Origin: Candidatus Omnitrophota bacterium
Lineage (GTDB): Bacteria; Omnitrophota; Koll11; JAHIPI01
DNA length: 11,969 nt
Assembly (NCBI GenBank): GCA_028718265.1
Contig: JAQUMG010000037.1
Span: 1 to 11,969, forward strand
Direction: 5' to 3'
In this document: positions 7,336-11,969 of the stretch, in pieces
Numbering within the stretch: the stretch's first letter is position 1
How the letters are laid out: each line of letters starts with the position of its first letter
Made by a program: the position numbers and the translations under genes
Notes under the pieces: generated by a model
Database searches by the model: none
Told to the model about the DNA's origin: nothing
Seen by the model: only the letters and a program-made list of their open reading frames with translations

Positions 7336-7360
7336 AGAACCACTACATTGGAGCGACATT

Positions 7361-7387
7361 ATGTATAACGAACGTATACAAATATAG
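7361..7387 (+). CDS. Micro-ORF (8 codons) in leader copy 2
   Basis: ATG at 7361 starts an 8-codon frame encoding MYNERIQI and ending in ATA TAG. GGAG at 7350-7353 precedes it with 7-nt spacing, and the stop lies 8 nt before the terminator stem; both distances equal those in copy 1. A ribosome held near the stop would cover the 5' arm of the terminator, the arrangement expected of ribosome-mediated attenuation. Peptide sequence is not conserved between the copies, so a role for the peptide itself is doubtful. Confidence 0.3.
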   Translation: MYNERIQI

Positions 7388-7394
7388 CAAACTC

Positions 7395-7426
7395 AAGCAA
7401 TTCCGTAAAAACGGAATTGCTTTTTT
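7395..7426 (+). terminator. Intrinsic terminator, leader unit copy 2
   Basis: A perfect 12-bp stem, AAGCAATTCCGT (7395-7406) with ACGGAATTGCTT (7411-7422), closes an AAAA loop and is followed by a T-run to 7426. It shares the AGCAATTCC/GGAATTGCT stem with copy 1 and looks strong. It separates the promoter at 7308 from the kinase operon. Confidence 0.85.
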
Positions 7427-7446
7427 ATTGAGTGGGCGGGGATAGG

Positions 7447-7466
7447 TTCCCGATTGGGTTGGTAAA
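7447..7466 (+). repeat. Left inverted repeat flanking the kinase-TPR cassette
   Basis: TTCCCGATTGGGTTGGTAAA matches the reverse complement of 10099-10118 at 18 of 20 positions. A GGGG just outside (7438-7441) is mirrored by CCCC at 10125-10128, with one base difference in spacing. The pair brackets the AT-rich kinase and TPR genes, suggesting the ends of a mobile or recombined segment. No integrase gene is in the window. Confidence 0.5.
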
Positions 7467-7526
7467 TGGTACGAAGGAGTGAGACAATAGCTTTAAAAGA
7501 CCAAGCACCATACGAAAGGTAATATT

Positions 7527-8576
7527 ATGCCAGAAAGACCAGCTTTATGCCTAGAAGGTTTAGAGTTAAAAGGAGGTTGGAAAGTATTAAAAAGGTTAGA
7601 TCAAGCCAGAACTGATACGGGAGGTGGTTTCTCAGTTCAATACAAAGTTGTAGGCAAGGATGGGAAAGAAGCTTTTTTAAAAGCCCTTGATTTTTCAAAG
7701 GCATTTCAAACCGCAGATCCTTCCAGGGCTCTTCAAGCAATGACAGAGGCATACAATTTTGAGCGCGATCTTTTGAATAAGTGCAAAGAACGAAAATTAT
7801 CAAAAATAATAATACCACTTGATGATGGAAAGGTTGATGTACCTGGAGAAGTCACCGCCTTAAGAACGGTTATGTATTTAATATTTGAACTAGCAGATGG
7901 AAACATAAGGCAACTTTATAATCTGTCTAAGAATATAGACCTCGCATGGTGTCTTCGGTCTCTCCATAACACAGCGGTAGCATTAAATCAATTACATTCG
8001 CACAGAATAGCTCATCAAGATTTAAAGCCATCTAATGTGCTGGTTTTTCAAAAACAAGCCGAATTTAAAATTACTGACTTAGGCAGGGCCTCGCTCGAAG
8101 GCACTCCTTGTGAAAACGATGAGTATAGAGTTCCGGGAGACATGGGCTATGCCCCTTTTGAATTGCTTTATGGGCATACCGTAACGAATAAGTTTGACAG
8201 ACGGTATGGGATTGATTTGTATCATTTAGGTAGTCTCATCTTTTTCTATTTTGCAGATATTTCAGCAACTCAAGCAATAAAAGTAAAATTAGCTGGTTAT
8301 TCAGGCCCAACGTTGGATAATCATAATTTTGTAAATGACCTTCCTTATATTAGAAAGGCATTTTTTGAAGCTATTAAGGATCTAGAGAAAAATATACGAA
8401 CAAAGGCAGGTGATTTAACAGATGAAATTATCGTAATGGTAAAAGAATTATGTGAGCCAGATCCTGGAAAACGGGGTAATCCCCTTGATAGAAATATTAA
8501 CCAGCACAACCTTGAACGGTATATAAGTAAACTCGATCTTTTAACCAAGAAAGCCGAGTACATGGTAAAGAAATGA
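7527..8576 (+). CDS. Hanks-type (Ser/Thr) protein kinase, soluble
   Basis: The 349-residue protein is a single eukaryotic-like kinase domain with no transmembrane segment. Visible parts: glycine-rich loop TGGGFSV (31-37), beta-3 Lys52 (FLKALDF), probable helix-C Glu79, catalytic loop HQDLKPSN (163-170) with Asp165 and Asn170, metal-binding DLG (184-186) in place of DFG, an APFE segment (209-212) in place of APE, DLYHLG (230-235), and a late PDPGKR (311-316). The active-site residues are present, so it should be catalytic; HQD lacks the arginine of HRD, hinting at activation not controlled by loop phosphorylation. ATG 7527 follows AAAGG (7515-7519) by 7 nt. It overlaps the TPR gene by ATGA. 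The operon is AT-richer than its neighbours, suggesting acquisition. Substrate is unknown. Confidence 0.88.
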   Translation: MPERPALCLEGLELKGGWKVLKRLDQARTDTGGGFSVQYKVVGKDGKEAFLKALDFSKAFQTADPSRALQAMTEAYNFERDLLNKCKERKLSKIIIPLDDGKVDVPGEVTALRTVMYLIFELADGNIRQLYNLSKNIDLAWCLRSLHNTAVALNQLHSHRIAHQDLKPSNVLVFQKQAEFKITDLGRASLEGTPCENDEYRVPGDMGYAPFELLYGHTVTNKFDRRYGIDLYHLGSLIFFYFADISATQAIKVKLAGYSGPTLDNHNFVNDLPYIRKAFFEAIKDLEKNIRTKAGDLTDEIIVMVKELCEPDPGKRGNPLDRNINQHNLERYISKLDLLTKKAEYMVKK

Positions 8577-10054
8577 ATATTAAAGAAGATTATAAAATTA
8601 GACAAATAATTCCTAGGTGGTATCCATTTGAGTATGCATTTATTATGGGAGAGATTTATACAGGCGAGCAACCATCGGCCTGTATATGGACTCCCGAATC
8701 TTATAGAGATAAAGAGCAGGAATGGTTATTTTACAAGCAATTACCTTTGGCACTAGATTTTGTAGGAACTGCTCTAGTTTCCAATGATTTTTCTAATCCC
8801 GCCGCAATCGATGCTTCAAAATTCATTTTACATAATTCTGGAAAGGTATCTAATCTTGCTAAAAGTATTGCAGAAAAATTTCTTCGATTGCCTGAACCAC
8901 AAGCAAATTTTGTTTTATCAACTCGCGATAAATGCGATGGAATAATTTCTTTATTAAAAAAGTATGTACGAGACTATCCTTATAATGCTATAGCTTGGGC
9001 TGATATGGCTTTTTATTACGCTGTTCTTTGCCAAAACGAAAAGGCTGAATTCTGCATTTCTGTGGCATTAAATTTAGCTCCAGAGAATCGTTTTATTCTT
9101 CGAGCTGCTGCCCGATTTTACTTACATATGAAAAATCCTGAAAAGGCATTATCTATTTTGCAAACAGCAGAACTCACAAAGCGTGACCCTTGGTTATTAG
9201 CGTCTGAAATTTCGGTTTCCGAAGCATTCAATTTTCGAACCCAAAATGCGAAAACCGCGAAAAACATGCTTCTAACATTAGATGCAAGTCCAAAGGATTT
9301 AGCGGAACTTTATGGTACCATAGGAACTCTTGAAATGACACATGGTGCAAATAAGAAAGGGAAGAAACTTTTTAAAAGTGCCCTAATTGACCCTAATGAA
9401 AACACACTTGCACAAGCTGAGTGGGCTTCTCAAAATATAGGTCTTACTATTAAACTACCTTCCAATGTTAAAGCTGCTTTTGAAGCCGATTCGAGACGTT
9501 TTTTTTATGATGAAAAATACAAAGAATCTCTAGAGGCCGCGTTGAATTGGTTAAAGTTTCAACCTTTTTGTTCGCATCCCGTAGAACAGGCGACCTATAT
9601 AGCTGGGACATGTTTAAATGATTTTCGGGAAGTTGTACGTATTGTTGAGAAAGAAAACCGATGTCTGCTTGATAAAAATTTTCTAATAAAGAATAACTAT
9701 ATATTTTCCTTGGCATCATTAGATAAAATTCAAGAAGCAGAACAGCAATTATCTTCTATAAATTTTGGATCTTTGAGTGAAAGAGAACAAGGGATTTATC
9801 AGGCTACGAAGGGTTTGGTTGAGTTTCGTAAGGGGAATGTTGAGACAGGAGGTCTTTTATACGAAAACGCGATAAAGCGTTTTCAAAAATTGAAAGACGA
9901 AAGATGTGTAGCTTTGGCAACATTCTACTTAGCTAGAGAGAAACAAAGAGTCGGGCATGATACCAAAACAATGGTTAATGTAGTACTTCGGTTAGCAAAA
10001 AAATTAGGCATACGAGAGTTGTTGCAAGGGGAAAAGAAAAAAGATAGCACATAG
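8573..10054 (+). CDS. TPR-like repeat protein, partner of the kinase
   Basis: The 493-residue soluble protein has no signal peptide. Residues 1-100 form an unrecognised N-terminal region with a cluster of aromatics (RWYPFEYAF). Helical TPR-like repeats follow around residues 134-170 and 171-205, around 244-276, and again around 405-470; the middle is helical but degenerate. TPR domains usually bind proteins, so it may be a scaffold, sensor or substrate of the kinase. ATG 8573 lies within the kinase stop (ATGA), so the two proteins are translationally coupled and probably made in similar amounts. It shares the AT-rich composition of the kinase gene. A run of eight T (9499-9506) is in frame. 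No catalytic motif is seen. Confidence 0.75.
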   Translation: MNIKEDYKIRQIIPRWYPFEYAFIMGEIYTGEQPSACIWTPESYRDKEQEWLFYKQLPLALDFVGTALVSNDFSNPAAIDASKFILHNSGKVSNLAKSIAEKFLRLPEPQANFVLSTRDKCDGIISLLKKYVRDYPYNAIAWADMAFYYAVLCQNEKAEFCISVALNLAPENRFILRAAARFYLHMKNPEKALSILQTAELTKRDPWLLASEISVSEAFNFRTQNAKTAKNMLLTLDASPKDLAELYGTIGTLEMTHGANKKGKKLFKSALIDPNENTLAQAEWASQNIGLTIKLPSNVKAAFEADSRRFFYDEKYKESLEAALNWLKFQPFCSHPVEQATYIAGTCLNDFREVVRIVEKENRCLLDKNFLIKNNYIFSLASLDKIQEAEQQLSSINFGSLSEREQGIYQATKGLVEFRKGNVETGGLLYENAIKRFQKLKDERCVALATFYLAREKQRVGHDTKTMVNVVLRLAKKLGIRELLQGEKKKDST

Positions 10055-10098
10055 CACTTAGGGATAGGTAAGTTATAAGAAAATTATACTTAGAAACG

Positions 10099-10118
10099 TT
10101 TTCCAAACCAATCGGGAA
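10099..10118 (-). repeat. Right inverted repeat flanking the kinase-TPR cassette
   Basis: TTTTCCAAACCAATCGGGAA on the plus strand is complementary in inverted order to 7447-7466 with 18 of 20 matches. It starts 45 nt after the TPR stop. A 9-bp direct repeat GTACCCCAA lies just beyond it (10122-10130) and again at 10202-10210. Confidence 0.5.
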
Positions 10119-10144
10119 GCTGTACCCCAAGCTAGAAGGAAAAG

Positions 10145-10172
10145 GGAATGTGCAAAAAATGCACATTCCTTT
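10145..10172 (+). terminator. Hairpin terminator after the kinase-TPR operon
   Basis: A perfect 10-bp stem, GGAATGTGCA (10145-10154) with TGCACATTCC (10160-10169), has an AAAAA loop and is followed by only TTT on the plus strand. On the minus strand the same stem is followed by CTTTTCC, so it may work in both directions. It is the first hairpin after the TPR stop and is the likely operon end. Confidence 0.6.
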
Positions 10173-10306
10173 ACAGTTCAATCGTATTAGCCCAAAATAG
10201 CGTACCCCAATCACCCCGCCTGTATTCAAAATTCAAATCCCAATGACCGAAACTGATTGAGGCGCCAGATTGGCACCTCAAAAAATAGTTGGTCGTGAGC
10301 CAAAAA

Positions 10307-10537
10307 GGAATCAGGTGCTTTTCGCAGCGACATGTCGATTTTAGGCGAAGCAGCTTGACGAGCGAGGGAATCCCGAGGTCTCGCGAGAGCGGGATAATCT
10401 CGGGATGGCGAAGCTGACAGAGCCCCGATGGAGAGCCCATCGGGGCGAGTTCTGCAGCCACCGAGTAAGGAAAGACCTTCGCCGTCCCGTCTTGCGACGG
10501 TAGAAATCGACTAGGAGCGAGAAAAACACCGGATTCC
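10307..10537. repeat. 231-nt multi-branched inverted-repeat element
   Basis: An imperfect outer stem joins 10307-10325 with 10517-10537 (GGAATC/GATTCC, then GGTG/CACC, then T-run/A-run and CGC/GCG). Inside, GTCGATTT (10334-10341) pairs with AAATCGAC (10504-10511). Enclosed arms are CAGCTT/AAGCTG (10351-10356, 10411-10416) around ATCCCGAG/CTCGGGAT (10370-10377, 10399-10406) and the palindrome TCTCGCGAGA; a 10-bp GCCCCGATGG/CCATCGGGGC hairpin (10422-10446); and CCGTC/GACGG (10482-10500). Size and architecture recall the 7063-7279 element, but the sequence is different. It may be a palindromic repeat or structured RNA. The rest of 10173-10629 holds a short hairpin at 10255-10280, a promoter at 10575, and no gene. 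Confidence 0.55.
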
Positions 10538-10574
10538 TCGTTGAGGCAGGAGTGCCGACGCATGATGAAAACTG

Positions 10575-10603
10575 TTGCTTCGCGCCCGATTTTTTGGTAA
10601 TAT
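10575..10603 (+). promoter_or_regulatory. Sigma-70-type promoter for the 246-residue exported protein
   Basis: TTGCTT (10575-10580) and TAATAT (10598-10603) are separated by an ideal 17 bp. A start near 10609 would give a very short leader with the SD AGGAGG at 10612-10617. It lies just past the multi-branched element and directly before the gene. Confidence 0.55.
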
Positions 10604-10629
10604 ACAGCATTAGGAGGACGATTATTGAT

Positions 10630-11370
10630 ATGAAGATACGACTATTACTTTTCGTTCAGATAATATGCCTTTTTTTACTCTTGCCGGCAGCGCAGGCAGA
10701 GGGCAAGTTTAATTCGTGGGAGGAGTTTAATGAGTGGTTTACCTATTATTACATGCATCCCGCTCCCGAGAGGATACCGGACGGCATAAGATATTATTGC
10801 GACTCATCCATGTTTGAGAAAGCGAATACGCACATGCCGATGGCGGCATTCTATACGGCCCTGTTGAAAGAGGATAATGATCTGATGCGCAGTGTTTACA
10901 AGAGTATTACGGCGGATGGCTCCGATAATTCAAGGGTATTCCTGCTTAATGTTCTCTGGCTTGCCAATACAGCGGAGAGCAGAAAATTGATGGATGACGC
11001 CAAATCGGAATGGAAATCCGACGAGATGCGGGATCTCATCGTAAGAATAGAAAAGCAAAAGCCGGATAATATATTAAGTGCGCCGGTAAAGGACCCTGCC
11101 CGCCTAGACATGCTATGGGGTACGTTTTTGGCCACGGGAAAGGCCGAACCGGTCAGGAAAATAATATCCGTACTTCACCTGGCTGAGGACGGCCACGATA
11201 TGGAACTTATTCTCGGCAGCGCGGCAAAATGGTCGCTGACCAGCAATGCCCGTCAGCATAAAAGAGTCTCTGAGATTTGCGAGGAAGAAGCAAAGAAAAG
11301 TACCGAGCCCACCAAACGTCTTCTCGAAACAGTAGTTCGCGAGGCAGGTCAGAAGGGTCAAAAAACCTGA
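10630..11370 (+). CDS. Exported helical protein, unknown function
   Basis: The product has 246 residues with a clear Sec signal peptide: basic MKIR, a hydrophobic core to about residue 17, and an AQA cleavage site before Glu22, giving a periplasmic protein of ~225 residues. The rest looks mainly alpha-helical, with TPR-like spacing around the LDMLWGTFLATGKAEPVRKI segment (residues ~157-176). Two cysteines occur, one in the YYCDSS motif and one near the C-terminus. ATG 10630 is preferred over an in-frame ATG at 10552 because it directly gives the signal peptide and follows AGGAGG (10612-10617), although the 12-nt spacing is long. Composition matches the transporter region, not the kinase cassette. 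I do not recognise a named family. Confidence 0.75.
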   Translation: MKIRLLLFVQIICLFLLLPAAQAEGKFNSWEEFNEWFTYYYMHPAPERIPDGIRYYCDSSMFEKANTHMPMAAFYTALLKEDNDLMRSVYKSITADGSDNSRVFLLNVLWLANTAESRKLMDDAKSEWKSDEMRDLIVRIEKQKPDNILSAPVKDPARLDMLWGTFLATGKAEPVRKIISVLHLAEDGHDMELILGSAAKWSLTSNARQHKRVSEICEEEAKKSTEPTKRLLETVVREAGQKGQKT

Positions 11371-11400
11371 CCTACCCTGAGCCTGTAGTGTGATTATAGT

Positions 11401-11679
11401 ATGAAACTCAAACTATTCGTTATCTTTATTGCGCTTATGCTCGTATCTTCTGCTGCGCGGGCAGATATATGGGACTTTATCAGGTATAAAACTGTAGAGT
11501 TAGAAAGAGGAGAGAGGGTAATAGTGGACAGGTTCAGCGATAAGGTAAAATTCTTCTGGAATAAAGATGCCAACGAATGGACATCTACAAGCCTTAATCC
11601 CGAATTAGAACGTACCTTCCAGTTTTTGTATGAGCAGTCAAAAGCCCCCGGAAGCCAGCAAAAAAGAAAAAATCAGTAA
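11401..11679 (+). CDS. Small exported protein, unknown function
   Basis: The product has 92 residues with a Sec signal peptide (KLK, a hydrophobic core, then ARA before Asp22), leaving a mature protein of ~71 residues that is periplasmic. The mature part starts with DIWDFIRYKTVELERGERVIV in outline, has alternating hydrophobic and charged residues suggesting some beta structure, a WNKDANEWTST segment, and a basic tail. No SD is obvious before the ATG, which lies 30 nt after the preceding exported-protein gene; co-transcription with it is likely. Its stop is directly followed by the next ATG. No family recognised. Confidence 0.6.
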   Translation: MKLKLFVIFIALMLVSSAARADIWDFIRYKTVELERGERVIVDRFSDKVKFFWNKDANEWTSTSLNPELERTFQFLYEQSKAPGSQQKRKNQ

Positions 11680-11969
11680 ATGCGAACGATAGTACTGCTT
11701 ACAGTCTCCAATATATTCATGACGATAGCGTGGTATGGCCATCTGAAGTTCAAGGCATCGCCGCTTCCGAAGGTCATTATGATAAGCTGGCTCATCGCGT
11801 TTGTCGAATACTGCTTTCAGGTGCCTGCCAACCGCATAGGCCATTCCCAGTTCTCGGCGGCGCAGCTTAAAACTATTCAGGAAGTCATAACCCTGATCGT
11901 CTTCTGCATATTTTCCGTGATATATCTGAAGGAAGAGTTCAGATGGAACTACGCTGTCGGCTTTCTTAT
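11680..11969 (+). CDS. DUF486 / DMT-family small membrane protein, 5' part (runs off window)
   Basis: The frame starts at ATG 11680, directly after the previous TAA, and is open to the window end (96 full codons). The family is usually ~110-117 residues, so most of it is present. Recognisable conserved stretches are SNIFMTIAWYGHLKFK (residues 10-25), the EYCFQVPANRIG segment (about 44-55), FSAAQLKTIQEVITL (about 59-73) and the YLKEEFRWNY region near the break. These match my memory of DUF486, a four-helix membrane family placed with the drug/metabolite transporter group and without known substrate. There is no SD, so translational coupling to the preceding gene is likely. Confidence 0.85.
   Translation, partial: MRTIVLLTVSNIFMTIAWYGHLKFKASPLPKVIMISWLIAFVEYCFQVPANRIGHSQFSAAQLKTIQEVITLIVFCIFSVIYLKEEFRWNYAVGFL

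Larger units (their letters stand above)
7342..7426 (+). ncRNA. Putative short transcript / leader RNA, copy 2
   Basis: The inferred transcript is about 85 nt and has the same parts in the same order as copy 1: ACTACATTGGAG, a SD-led micro-ORF, ATATAGC, an 8-nt spacer and a terminator with the same stem. The central part differs between copies, including TGTATA/TATACA self-complementarity here (7362-7367, 7375-7380). It may be a small RNA, a leader-peptide transcript, or an attenuator for the kinase gene about 100 nt downstream. Confidence 0.4.

Noticed and set aside
9499..9506. Run of eight T in the TPR gene as a programmed slippage site
   Set aside because: The frame is intact across it and neither shifted frame gives a meaningful alternative product; likely just AT-rich composition.
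10171..10610. Overlapping minus-strand frames of 130 and 89 codons
   Set aside because: They lie within the multi-branched structure, have no SD or recognisable protein features, and overlap a plus-strand promoter; GC-rich repeat sequence gives open frames by chance.
10552..10629. Longer N-terminus for the 246-residue exported protein
   Set aside because: It would bury the signal peptide and lies upstream of the promoter -10 box and SD.
11346..11373. 7-bp hairpin AGGTCAG/CTGACCT at the end of the exported-protein gene
   Set aside because: It overlaps the stop codon, has a 14-nt loop and no T-run; not convincing as a terminator.
1..11969. CRISPR array, tRNA or rRNA genes
   Set aside because: No evenly spaced direct repeats, and no tRNA cloverleaf or rRNA sequence was seen on either strand.

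Overview
The window looks like chromosomal DNA of a Gram-negative-type (diderm) bacterium, probably from a poorly cultured phylum. The gene order pgk-tpiA-secG followed by a peptide ABC transporter, the heavy use of ATA for isoleucine, Shine-Dalgarno (SD)-led starts and Sec signal peptides without a lipobox cysteine would all fit Candidatus Omnitrophota. That placement is inference and would need a protein search.

Region 1 (1-6632) is a tightly packed plus-strand gene series: the 3' end of phosphoglycerate kinase, triosephosphate isomerase, SecG, and then a five-gene oligopeptide/dipeptide uptake system (binding protein, two permeases, two ATPases). Gaps are a few bases or 4-nt overlaps. A terminator-shaped hairpin lies inside the signal-peptide codons of the binding-protein gene, between secG and the transporter. 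The two ATPases both stop short of the usual C-terminal cysteine-rich region of the family.

Region 2 (6633-7526) is intergenic and unusual. It holds two diverged copies of one compact transcription unit: a near-consensus sigma-70 promoter, about 83-85 transcribed nt, a strong SD, a 7- or 8-codon micro-ORF, and a terminator with the same stem. Copy 1 precedes a small two-helix membrane protein. Copy 2 precedes the kinase operon. Between them is a 217-bp element with perfect 16-bp terminal inverted repeats that folds into a branched hairpin.

Region 3 (7527-10054) is a visibly AT-richer two-gene operon: a Hanks-type protein kinase with intact catalytic residues, overlapped by a 493-residue TPR-like protein. 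Inverted repeats (18/20 matches) bracket it at 7447-7466 and 10099-10118, and a hairpin terminator follows. It looks like an acquired cassette. A signalling or defence role is possible but not shown.

Region 4 (10055-10629) is non-coding and holds a second long multi-branched inverted-repeat structure, then a good promoter. Region 5 (10630-11969) returns to the composition of region 1: two small exported proteins of unknown function and the start of a DUF486 (DMT-like) membrane protein that runs off the window.
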